From positions 1 to 7,549 of the forward strand of contig DAIQNX010000069.1 of the NCBI GenBank assembly GCA_036788195.1: a stretch of DNA of 7,549 nt, written 5' to 3'. The position numbers were made by a program, and so were the translations under genes. The DNA comes from CALFXN01 sp937957815 (GTDB taxonomy: Bacteria > Synergistota > Synergistia > Synergistales > Aminobacteriaceae). The notes below the pieces were generated by a model. The model was given only the letters and a program-made list of their open reading frames with translations, was not told the origin of the DNA and did not search any database. Positions 1 through 6,364 of this stretch are shown one piece after another (the first letter of the stretch is position 1; the number at the start of each line of letters is the position of its first letter).

Positions 1-3
1 GTG

Positions 4-1485
4 TTATTCATTTCTGCTCTCCTTTTCAAGGTGCGAAGCGGATTTCTGCAATTGTATCCTGCCCTTTTCAGTCAGACGATATCGCTGCAGGCGGCTGTTC
101 GGTTTATCGGGAACCGTCATCTCGATCAGCTCGGCTTTCAGCGCCGGAACCAGATACGCTTTTCGAAAGTGCCCAGCGCTTTTCAACCGAAGTTCGGTCT
201 GGAGTTCACGCCTGCTCATTTCTCCGCGGAAAACGGAGAGGAAGGCGACTTCGGTGGCGACTTCGGTGGTGACTTCGGTGGTGACTCCGGTGGTGTCCGG
301 TTTGTTGTCCGCAACCGGCAGATACACAACGGTTTTGAAGACATCGCCTTCAGTCAATTCCGGTAATCTTCCTCCGAACGTTTTCCCGTATTTCGTGAGG
401 TTGCGCACTCCGGAACCAAGTTCGTCGGCACGCCCTATCTCCCGGAAAAAACGCGCGATTACGGGATTTTTCGGGAAAGGAGAAAAGGAGGTCGGGTCAA
501 TGGGACCGAACCCATGAGGCTTGTTGCTGTTTTCAGTGCGCACGGCATCATGTTCGATGATCAGCTTGGCAGGGAACGGATTGGAATATTCCCTGTGGAT
601 AAGAAGATTCGAGGCGATTTCCCGAAAAATCAGCTCCCGCAGGCTTATTCGCATGTCCCGTTCCAGATAGAAAGGGTCGGGCAAATGTTTTGCGATAAAC
701 GCCATGATTCTGTCGTAACTGTCGATCAGGTTTGTGCGCACATCGTCGCGATCGTCGTACCGGTCGAGGTTGTTCACGCGGAGAATGAGATCGGTGCGAT
801 GATGAGGCACAGCGGAAAGTATTGTATCGTCCTTTCCCAACAAAAGGATGCCCGCCAACGTAATCCCGCTTTTTCCCGTTTCAAGGTCCGTTTGATGGAG
901 CTGCGCGCTTTTCAGCAGTTCCATATCGTCCATACGCAGCCACGGGTGATCCTTTCGTTGGATTCCGGCGATTTTTCGCACACGGAAAAACAGATCCTCG
1001 CGAAGATCGACAAGCCCGGCATAGGGGTATATGCGGTTCTCGGAATACGAATTCTGTTTCCGCCTGTAGAGTTCCGCGACGGAACGCGTATGATCCGTAA
1101 TATCGAAGTCCCCGTCCTCGTTTCGATCGAAAATACGTTCGCCGCAACGATGTACCTGCGAACTCTCGGGCACATAGACGCGCAGGATTGTGACGCCGTC
1201 CACCACTACGTCATCCAACGCAAGGTACGACGGCGGGTTGATCTTCTGGGGGTTATTCAGCGTCGTTGCAAAATCTTTCTTTATCTGAGAAACATGTTCC
1301 GGATCGATGCCGATAATTCTGCCGGTATCCGCAACTCCGAGAAGGATTGTTCCCCCATTTCGATTGAGAAAAGCGCATACGGTCTCAAACACGCTTCTGC
1401 TGAGAGCGTGCCGCGATTCCTTGAATTCGGTCGTCAGCCCTTCTCCTTTTCGGATCAGGTCCCGTATGCGCTCGGCGTCGTTCAT
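4..1485 (-). CDS. AlbA_2 (Schlafen-like)/HATPase/winged-helix protein, COG2865-type
   Basis: This 493-residue soluble protein matches the large family often labelled RecG-like or putative transcriptional regulator, though it is not a helicase. Residues 10-135 form an AlbA_2 domain: TTEFKES (18-24), AFLNRNGGTILLGVADTG (38-55). A middle part leads to a HATPase_c_4-like domain (REIASNLLIHREY, 288-300; EIGRADELGSGVRNL, 349-363). Residues 398-413 are a TTEV-type tandem repeat, and residues 415-480 look like a winged helix. Its molecular role is unknown; members are thought to be regulators or defence-related, and the Schlafen relation hints at nucleic-acid binding. It begins 6 bases after the dehydrogenase TAA with no good ribosome binding site, so it may be read by coupling. 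Its G+C (40-50% in sampled rows) is below the sugar genes, suggesting separate ancestry. Confidence 0.83.
   Translation of the reverse strand: MNDAERIRDLIRKGEGLTTEFKESRHALSRSVFETVCAFLNRNGGTILLGVADTGRIIGIDPEHVSQIKKDFATTLNNPQKINPPSYLALDDVVVDGVTILRVYVPESSQVHRCGERIFDRNEDGDFDITDHTRSVAELYRRKQNSYSENRIYPYAGLVDLREDLFFRVRKIAGIQRKDHPWLRMDDMELLKSAQLHQTDLETGKSGITLAGILLLGKDDTILSAVPHHRTDLILRVNNLDRYDDRDDVRTNLIDSYDRIMAFIAKHLPDPFYLERDMRISLRELIFREIASNLLIHREYSNPFPAKLIIEHDAVRTENSNKPHGFGPIDPTSFSPFPKNPVIARFFREIGRADELGSGVRNLTKYGKTFGGRLPELTEGDVFKTVVYLPVADNKPDTTGVTTEVTTEVATEVAFLSVFRGEMSRRELQTELRLKSAGHFRKAYLVPALKAELIEMTVPDKPNSRLQRYRLTEKGRIQLQKSASHLEKESRNE
247..294 (-). repeat. Four 12-bp tandem repeats encoding a TTEV linker
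   Basis: Four consecutive copies of gacttcggtggt (plus-strand reading) fill this stretch. The two central copies are identical; the first and last each differ by one base. On the coding strand they give TTGV-TTEV-TTEV-ATEV (residues 398-413), between the HATPase-like domain and the C-terminal winged helix. The unit is a multiple of three, so copy changes alter linker length without breaking the frame. Confidence 0.9.
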
Positions 1486-1491
1486 TTCACG

Positions 1492-2637
1492 TTACAGCCG
1501 TACCAGGTTCGGGTACCCGTCCGGATCGATCTTGAGCGTCGTCGCGACGATGTTTTTCGTGTCGAGGATGACCGGCGCGTTTTCGAGGAGCATCGCGTAG
1601 TCGACGTTTTTCGTGTGGGCCGAGGTGACGACGACGGCATCGCAGCTTTCAAGAAGTTCCTTCGTCAGTTTTTCGGGNNNNNNNNNNNNNNNNNNNNNNN
1701 NNNNNNNNNNNNNNNNNNNNNNNNNNNNNNNNNNNNNNNNNNNNNNNNNNNNNNNNNNNNNNNNNNNNNNNNNNNNNTTCCACGTGAGGTAGTACGGGTC
1801 GATTGGGATGCAGTGCCCTCCGACGCCGGGACCGGGGTAGAACGGGACGAAGCCGAAGGGTTTGGTCGCGGCCGCCGCGATGACGTCCCAGACGTCGACG
1901 CCCATCTTGTGACAGATGACGGCCATTTCGTTCGCGAGCGCGCAGTTGACGATCCTGAAGGTGTTTTCGAGGATTTTCGTCATTTCCGCCTCCCGCGTGC
2001 TTTTGACGACGTGGACGGGCGCATCGAGCACGGCTTCATACAGTTCGCGCGCGACAGCCGTACACTGCGGCGTGCATCCGCCGACGACTTTCGGCGTGTT
2101 TTTGGTCTTGTAGCGCGCGTTGCCGGGGTCGACTCGTTCGGGCGAGAAGGCGAGATGGATGTCGCGTCCGACGACGAAGCCCGCATCTTCGAAGAGCGGC
2201 CTGAGAACTTCGTCGGTGGTCCCTGGGTAGGTCGTCGATTCGAGAACGACGAGCATCGGAGAATGGAGGTGCGGGACGATCGATTTCGCCGAGTTCACGA
2301 CGTAGGAGAGATCGGGCTGCTTGTAGATGTCGAGCGGCGTCGGAACGCAGATCGCGACGATGTCGCACGTCCTCAGAAGACCGAAGTCGGAGGACGCACC
2401 GAGTTTTCCGTCCTGCACGAGCCTCCTGAGGTCCGAGTCGACGATGTCGCCGATATAATTCTCTCCTCTGTTGATCATGGCGACCTTGTCGGGCTGGATG
2501 TCGAACCCCGTGACGCGAAAGCCGGCTCTGGCCTTTTCGACCGCGAGGGGAAGGCCGACGTACCCGAGGCCGATGACGCCGATGCGTGCGGTGCGGTTGC
2601 GGATTTCTTCAATGAGGTTCTGCGTCACGTCGATCAC
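1492..2637 (-). CDS. UDP-sugar 6-dehydrogenase (UDP-GlcNAc/ManNAc type), broken by assembly gap
   Basis: The enzyme oxidises a UDP-hexose or UDP-N-acetylhexosamine to the uronic acid with two NAD+. Residues 18-30 carry the Rossmann motif (GLGYVGLP at 23-30). STTYPGT (134-140), FSPERVDPG (164-172) and the conserved lysine in KILEN (221) follow, then catalytic cysteine 276 in GVGGHCIPID (271-280). PIDPYYLTW resembles WbpA and WecC, acting on UDP-GlcNAc or UDP-ManNAc, rather than UDP-glucose dehydrogenases. The 100 N at 1678..1777 fall just after residue 286; the C-terminal NAD/UDP-binding domain resumes with PEKLTKELL. About 105 residues would normally lie there, so the true gap is probably near 300 bases. 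The start at 2637 is GTG; another GTG three codons in has AGGTG 6 bases before it and could be the real one. Confidence 0.87.
   Translation of the reverse strand: MIDVTQNLIEEIRNRTARIGVIGLGYVGLPLAVEKARAGFRVTGFDIQPDKVAMINRGENYIGDIVDSDLRRLVQDGKLGASSDFGLLRTCDIVAICVPTPLDIYKQPDLSYVVNSAKSIVPHLHSPMLVVLESTTYPGTTDEVLRPLFEDAGFVVGRDIHLAFSPERVDPGNARYKTKNTPKVVGGCTPQCTAVARELYEAVLDAPVHVVKSTREAEMTKILENTFRIVNCALANEMAVICHKMGVDVWDVIAAAATKPFGFVPFYPGPGVGGHCIPIDPYYLTWXXXXXXXXXXXXXXXXXXXXXXXXXXXXXXXXXXPEKLTKELLESCDAVVVTSAHTKNVDYAMLLENAPVILDTKNIVATTLKIDPDGYPNLVRL
1678..1777. other. Assembly gap of exactly 100 N
   Basis: A run of 100 undetermined bases interrupts the sugar dehydrogenase gene. The round length is the usual placeholder for a gap of unknown size. 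Both flanks encode the same protein on the same strand and happen to stay in frame, so the join is believable but its length is not. Confidence 0.97.
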
Positions 2638-2638
2638 C

Positions 2639-3385
2639 TTATCTGTCGTAGAATGTCTGTCGCTCTATGAGCTGCTCTTCCGCGACCGGACGAAGCACGC
2701 GGGCGGGAGAGCCCATGACGATCGTCCGCGCGGGGACGTTTTTCGTGACGACGCTGCCGGCCGCGATCAGGGCGTCTTCGCCGATTTCGACGTTGGGCAG
2801 GATGGTCGCGTTCGCGCCGATGCGAGCCCCGCGGCGGAGCGTCGGCCCGCCGAAGTGCTTCTTACGTTCTTCGGTGCGCCCGAGGTAGTTGTCGTTCGTG
2901 AAGACGACGCACGGCGCGACGAAGCAGTAGTCCTCTACCGTGGAGAACGCCGTGATGTAGGCGTTCGTCTCGATCTTGCACTTCCTGCCGATTGTCGTTT
3001 TGTTTTCGACGGTCGCTCCGCGTCCGATGATCGTGAGTTCCCCGATAGCGACGTTCTCTCGGATCGTCGCGAGGTCGCCGACGAAGACGCCGTCTGCGAG
3101 CGAAGCCCCCCGGTAGACGACGCATTTCGCGCCGATCGTGACGTTTTCGCCGATGACGAGAGGGGGGAGTTCCGCGGATGTTCCACCGGTGGTCGCGCTC
3201 ATTCCGGCCTTCATCGGCATCTTGCCGAGAATCGCGCCGTCGCAGACGACGCTCCCCCTGCCGATGCGAACCCCCGAACGGATCACGACGTTATGCCCGA
3301 TGCGAACGTCCGGAGCGATTTCGACATCCGGTTCGATGACCGTCTGTTCGCCGAAGACGACATTTTCTGCAATTATCGGTTCCAT
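2639..3385 (-). CDS. Left-handed beta-helix (hexapeptide) acyltransferase, WbpD/FdtC-like
   Basis: This 248-residue cytoplasmic enzyme is built from hexapeptide repeats ([LIV]-G-x4 turns) over nearly its whole length, for example VRIG, VTIG, VAIG, ARIG and VEIG. Such proteins act as trimers that transfer an acetyl or acyl group from a CoA donor. The stretch FTNDNYLGR (162-170) and the end of the helix, IGEDALIAAGSVVTKNVPA (201-219) with MGSPARV (224-230), are typical of sugar-nucleotide N-acetyltransferases such as WbpD and FdtC. It is longer than WbpD (about 190 residues) because of extra coils at 1-75, interrupted by a glycine- and methionine-rich insert at about 54-70. An AAGGA sits about 11 bases before the start. 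The stop is one base from the dehydrogenase start, so the two are surely co-expressed. Substrate is not provable; an amino sugar nucleotide is most likely. Confidence 0.82.
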   Translation of the reverse strand: MEPIIAENVVFGEQTVIEPDVEIAPDVRIGHNVVIRSGVRIGRGSVVCDGAILGKMPMKAGMSATTGGTSAELPPLVIGENVTIGAKCVVYRGASLADGVFVGDLATIRENVAIGELTIIGRGATVENKTTIGRKCKIETNAYITAFSTVEDYCFVAPCVVFTNDNYLGRTEERKKHFGGPTLRRGARIGANATILPNVEIGEDALIAAGSVVTKNVPARTIVMGSPARVLRPVAEEQLIERQTFYDR

Positions 3386-3414
3386 AAACTCTCACATCCT
3401 TCAGTATCAGGATA

Positions 3415-5025
3415 TCACGACGATGTCTTTTCCGGGACGAAACGCGGCATCGACGACCGGATTTTCGACAGCAGGAACCGAAAGACGACGCTCGGCCTCC
3501 AGTCCGCCGGAAGAGTCGAATAGACTCCCCACTTTTCGAGAAGCGCGAGATGCATCGCTACAAAAATCGCGCACGCGCCGAGGCTGAGTACTCCACGGAC
3601 GACGGACGCGGTGTTCGCGAGAAAAAAGATGCCGCCTCCCCACGCAAACGCGACGAGCGTCTGGATGCACACCCGAACGGGCGATGTTCCGAGACGGAAA
3701 TCCCCCAGAAGCCATCGCGAATACATGAGGGACACCGCAAGCCACGTGAGACTCGTCGCGAAGGCCACGCCAGGTGCGCCGAAAGGAATATAGAAAAGCC
3801 AGTCGAGAAAGGCGTTGATTCCCATCGAAACGACCGAGAGCGCCGTAACGCCGTACAGTTTTTTCCGCGCCTGCGCCAAGCGGTAGAAGACCGTGCAGGT
3901 GAGGTTGAGCGGTCCCGCGAGAAAATAGGCGGCGGCGCAGAGTCCCGTCAGGACGACGTCGCGACGGGAGAAGGCGCCGTACCCCCAAACGAGCCGTATC
4001 GCGGGGATCGCCGTAGCCGCGCACGCGACGCTGATCGGGATGAAATACGCGAACGCGATGTCGATGGCCTGCGACGCTCCCGAACGCAGGCGATGCAGTT
4101 TCTCCGCTTCGTTCGGCGCGTCTTCGCCGCTTTTGACGGATTTCGTCAGGAAGATCAGGAGCGGAGATGTCGCGAACGAAAGCACGATGCCGAAGTACAG
4201 GTTCGCGTAGGACAGGTGCGTGACCGCGCCGACCGAGAGCATCGAAACGAAATACCGGTCGACGAGAACGTACAACGCGCCGACGCCGAGGATCGTCGCA
4301 CAGGGAATGAAGTCCGAAAACACCCTTGAAAGCAATTCTTTCGGGAAACGCCGGAAACGCAGCGGCATATCCCTGACGGAGAGATACAGCGCGATCGTGT
4401 TGGTGACCAGCCAGAAGCTCATCGAGACCGGAAGCGAGATCGCCCCCCAGAGAAAGGCGCCCGCGACGAAAACCGCAAAGCCAAGAAGACTCGTGACGGC
4501 CGCGATGACGGAGGGGAGGACGTATCGTTCCGTCGCGGTCGTCCATGTGTCGAGCCCGGTTTTGAGTGCGAGCGAGAACGTATAGGGAAGGAGACACCAG
4601 AGCATCGCGACGCTCCAGGAAAGGCGTTCGCCCGTGAAACCCGGGGCGAAGAAGGCGACGACGTCGCGTCCCCGAAGGGCGAGCAGAAGGCACACGAGAC
4701 ATCCGAACGCAACGATCGTCTGATTGATGCAGCCCATGAGATCCCGTCCGCGTTCGGGATCCTTGTGAAGCGCGGATATCAGCGTCGGCAGGACGGCATT
4801 CTCGAGCGACGTGGCCATCGATCCGACGAAGAAACCGACGAGCCCGAGCGCCATGTTGTACGCGTCCATCGAGGCCGAGGCTCCGAACAGCCATGCGATC
4901 ATAATTGACCGGAGATACCCTATCGGCTTCGTGGCGAGCGAGATTCCCGTGATGAGGAGCGTGGAGTTCCGCGCCGAACGGACAGCCGCAACGCGATCGA
5001 GAAATCCCCTCAGGGATCGGAGCAT
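3415..5025 (-). CDS. MurJ/MviN-family (MOP superfamily) lipid-linked glycan flippase
   Basis: This 536-residue inner-membrane protein has about 13-14 hydrophobic segments and belongs to the MurJ/MviN group of the MOP exporter superfamily, which flips lipid-linked precursors. Family marks are GYLRS (36-40), FGASASMDAY (47-56), FAPGF (126-130), VDRYF (255-259) and GYGAFSRRD (348-356). By hand alignment to E. coli MurJ, R24 and D39 are kept (R39, D54 here), but R18 becomes lysine, R52 falls in GFFVGSM with no arginine, and R270 becomes leucine (SYANLY, 272-277). Those arginines line the lipid II cavity, so the substrate may differ. Being 29 bases before a sugar acyltransferase gene, it may export a polysaccharide unit instead. 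The ATG at 5262 is in frame but gives a polar extension; 5025 has the better ribosome binding site and usual length. Confidence 0.85.
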   Translation of the reverse strand: MLRSLRGFLDRVAAVRSARNSTLLITGISLATKPIGYLRSIMIAWLFGASASMDAYNMALGLVGFFVGSMATSLENAVLPTLISALHKDPERGRDLMGCINQTIVAFGCLVCLLLALRGRDVVAFFAPGFTGERLSWSVAMLWCLLPYTFSLALKTGLDTWTTATERYVLPSVIAAVTSLLGFAVFVAGAFLWGAISLPVSMSFWLVTNTIALYLSVRDMPLRFRRFPKELLSRVFSDFIPCATILGVGALYVLVDRYFVSMLSVGAVTHLSYANLYFGIVLSFATSPLLIFLTKSVKSGEDAPNEAEKLHRLRSGASQAIDIAFAYFIPISVACAATAIPAIRLVWGYGAFSRRDVVLTGLCAAAYFLAGPLNLTCTVFYRLAQARKKLYGVTALSVVSMGINAFLDWLFYIPFGAPGVAFATSLTWLAVSLMYSRWLLGDFRLGTSPVRVCIQTLVAFAWGGGIFFLANTASVVRGVLSLGACAIFVAMHLALLEKWGVYSTLPADWRPSVVFRFLLSKIRSSMPRFVPEKTSS

Positions 5026-5105
5026 CACCGTTTTCTCCCGCTTGACGGAGAGAAACGCGAAAACATTTGGGCCGCTCTCTGCGGAGGCAAATCGTTCCTT
5101 TTCAT
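5025..5105 (-). CDS. Possible 26-codon upstream reading frame coupled to the flippase gene
   Basis: An ATG at 5105 opens a 26-codon frame (MKRNDLPPQR start, basic SGRKR end) preceded at 8 bases by AAGGA. Its TGA stop shares one base with the flippase ATG (TGATG), and the flippase ribosome binding site lies inside it. This geometry is typical of translational coupling. The peptide resembles nothing I know, and chance is a real alternative. If AAGGAT were instead the -10 of the promoter proposed here, AAGGA could not serve as its ribosome binding site. Confidence 0.2.
   Translation of the reverse strand: MKRNDLPPQRAAQMFSRFSPSSGRKR
5034..5040 (-). promoter_or_regulatory. Ribosome binding site deciding the flippase start
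   Basis: CGGGAGA on the minus strand places GGGAG 9 bases before the ATG at 5025. This supports starting the flippase there rather than at the ATG at 5262, which would add 79 polar residues not expected in this family. Confidence 0.6.
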
Positions 5106-5112
5106 GAGTAAT

Positions 5113-5141
5113 ATCCTTACTCGTTTTAGAGAATATGTCAA
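5113..5141 (-). promoter_or_regulatory. Possible promoter ahead of the flippase-sugar operon
   Basis: On the minus strand a perfect -35 hexamer TTGACA (5136..5141) lies in an A+T-rich pocket between the HEPN gene and the flippase gene. With the ideal 17-base spacer the -10 would be AAGGAT (5113..5118), which matches only three of six consensus bases. Position is right for a promoter driving the flippase, acyltransferase, dehydrogenase and AlbA_2 genes. No rho-independent terminator was found between the HEPN stop (5303) and this site. Confidence 0.3.
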
Positions 5142-5302
5142 GATATCCGGAAATCCTGAAGAGAACTTCGCCCGACGGATTCCGGAAGATATGGACTGGA
5201 AATGACGCGGCATCGTGCTCGAACCCTTTGAAGCGCCATCGGGAAGAATCGAAACCCGTCAAAAAAGCGCATCCGTTCAGGACTGTATGGGCATTTCGGA
5301 TG

Positions 5303-5860
5303 TCACGATGTCTGAGTGATGCCTACGGCTTTGAAAAAATCGGCAGCAAGCCGTACGAGAGCACTCGGATCGTATGTCAATCGTCCCAGCTTTGGAATCC
5401 AGTACCTTCCATGCGCCAACCAGTTTCTATACTTGAGTGCTCCTTTCAAATCTCCGATAAATTGACTGGCTTCAGGTTCCAATTGAGCCCATGGATCCAG
5501 AATATCTTCCTCAAGCCTCACTTTCGCTTTATCGTGAGCACAGGCTGCGTCTTTATACGTCTCACGAAAACGACGACTTACGGGGTCTTTACGCCTTTCG
5601 TAAACCCGGCGCAAAAAATCCGTGCGGATCTCCGCTTCTATGGAGGCAAGCAGAAAAAACGAAGCCTCGATGTCCAATTCGTCGAGGACTTCATCAAAAT
5701 ACTCTTGTACTTCTATCTCTGTCTTGCCAAAAAAACGTTCTGCAGGAATCTTCCTGAATTCGGCCATCCGCCGACTGACGGAATCCCTTACCGTCTGGTA
5801 CTGCTCCCAGACATCATCGAGCGTCAGTCGGTCTTCATTCATCGAAATTCGAGAGATCAT
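5303..5860 (-). CDS. HEPN-domain protein, probable ribonuclease toxin or effector
   Basis: This 185-residue protein is mostly alpha-helical and soluble. Near the C-terminus it carries YRNWLAHGRYW (residues 144-154), where R145 and H150 form an R-x4-H pair with an asparagine after the arginine. This is the hallmark of HEPN domains, many of which are metal-independent endoribonucleases in toxin-antitoxin, abortive infection and CRISPR systems. Helical segments at about 10-37, 48-88 and 132-148 fit the four-helix HEPN bundle, with the motif just after the third. The closest type may be the RiboL-PSP or MAE_28990-like HEPN groups, but I cannot decide. The start chosen overlaps the preceding stop as ATGA; an internal ATG at residue 7 has no ribosome binding site. 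Function as an RNase is inferred from the motif; a non-catalytic RNA-binding role is possible. Confidence 0.8.
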   Translation of the reverse strand: MISRISMNEDRLTLDDVWEQYQTVRDSVSRRMAEFRKIPAERFFGKTEIEVQEYFDEVLDELDIEASFFLLASIEAEIRTDFLRRVYERRKDPVSRRFRETYKDAACAHDKAKVRLEEDILDPWAQLEPEASQFIGDLKGALKYRNWLAHGRYWIPKLGRLTYDPSALVRLAADFFKAVGITQTS

Positions 5861-6309
5861 TCCATGATGTCCCGCAACACATCCTGAAACGAATCTTCGT
5901 TAAACGGAAATACCAGCCTCGGCTTTCGGTCCACAATAAACCATTGTCCCTTAACAAGAACCAACGACCGCACGCCGGCGTTCCCGTGAATATCGACACG
6001 TCCCTCAGCGCCAATAATGAGTGTCGCCTTCGGGATGAAACGAACCTTCTGACTTCCTATCAGGAGAGTAAGCTCATCGATTTGATATGATCCGATTTTT
6101 TCTTCGGACCTGGATCCTGACGACATTTCACTTTGTAAAGTGCCGTCTATTTCAAGTGGCGCAAGCCAGGATCGTACGTTTCGATATAGTTCCTCCACCG
6201 CATGGATCCACAACTTTTTCCTCTTTTCCCAGTCTGTTGTTTCTTCTTTTTTGATTCCCGCAGCGGCTTTCGATCGCAAAAAAGATTCCAATGTGCTCTG
6301 TTCGCTCAT
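5857..6309 (-). CDS. Unrecognised 150-residue partner protein of a HEPN gene
   Basis: I do not recognise a named family for this 150-residue soluble protein. It has no signal peptide or membrane segment. Residues 1-50 look helical and charged (WEKRKKLWIHAVEELYRNV at 27-45). Residues 72-135 look beta-rich, with alternating hydrophobics and the motif IIGAEGRVDIHG at 98-109. A short acidic helix closes the protein (residues 136-150). The start is set by a strong AAAGGAG site. The stop codon overlaps the start of the HEPN gene as ATGA, implying translational coupling and near-equal output. The position is typical of an antitoxin or regulatory partner. It has no GSxxxxxDxD motif, so it is not a MNT nucleotidyltransferase, the usual HEPN partner, and no helix-turn-helix is obvious. 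Composition is lower in G+C than neighbouring transporter and sugar genes. Confidence 0.82.
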   Translation of the reverse strand: MSEQSTLESFLRSKAAAGIKKEETTDWEKRKKLWIHAVEELYRNVRSWLAPLEIDGTLQSEMSSGSRSEEKIGSYQIDELTLLIGSQKVRFIPKATLIIGAEGRVDIHGNAGVRSLVLVKGQWFIVDRKPRLVFPFNEDSFQDVLRDIME

Positions 6310-6318
6310 TACCGCAGT

Positions 6319-6325
6319 CTCCTTT
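6319..6325 (-). promoter_or_regulatory. Ribosome binding site of the first HEPN-module gene
   Basis: On the minus strand the sequence AAAGGAG lies 9 bases before the ATG at 6309. It is one of the best Shine-Dalgarno matches in the window and fixes the start of the 150-residue protein. Confidence 0.75.
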
Positions 6326-6349
6326 CTTGTCGGGATTCAAAATGAAATA

Positions 6350-6364
6350 ACTGATATCAGTATA
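6350..6364 (-). promoter_or_regulatory. Candidate promoter/operator of the HEPN gene pair
   Basis: A perfect 12-base palindrome, ACTGATATCAGT, spans 6350..6361. It lies about 40 bases upstream of the first gene of the two-gene HEPN module. On the minus strand TATACT (6359..6364), one base off the -10 consensus, overlaps its edge, and TGATATATA just upstream could act as an extended -10. No convincing -35 is found at 16-18 bases. The surrounding 6310..6465 interval is A+T-rich and otherwise holds no gene. A palindrome over a -10 would fit autoregulation, as in many toxin-antitoxin operons, but this is inference from position only. Confidence 0.35.

Noticed and set aside
247..294. CRISPR-like or iteron-like array
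   Set aside because: The 12-bp units are directly adjacent with no spacers and lie inside a protein-coding frame, giving a clean tetrapeptide repeat.
514..2670. Very long open frame on the plus strand, spanning the AlbA_2 and dehydrogenase genes
   Set aside because: It is antisense to two recognisable genes, reads through the N gap, is rich in R, D and V as expected from G+C-biased shadow frames, and shows no known motif.
2471..3523. 350-codon plus-strand frame opposite the acyltransferase gene
   Set aside because: Its composition (mostly D, R, E and V) is a mirror of the hexapeptide-repeat gene on the other strand; no domain is recognisable.
5026..5262. N-terminal extension of the flippase from an in-frame ATG at 5262
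   Set aside because: It adds 79 polar residues before the first membrane segment, unlike the family, and the ATG at 5025 has a GGGAG site at proper spacing.
5200..5302. Possible terminator after the HEPN gene (a T-run near the plus-strand aaaaaa at about 5260)
   Set aside because: No stable G+C-rich stem precedes the T-run on the minus strand; the only inverted match found is four base pairs.
5135..5887. 250-codon plus-strand frame opposite the HEPN gene
   Set aside because: The minus-strand reading has the HEPN motif, coupled start and helical pattern; the plus-strand protein has no recognisable features.
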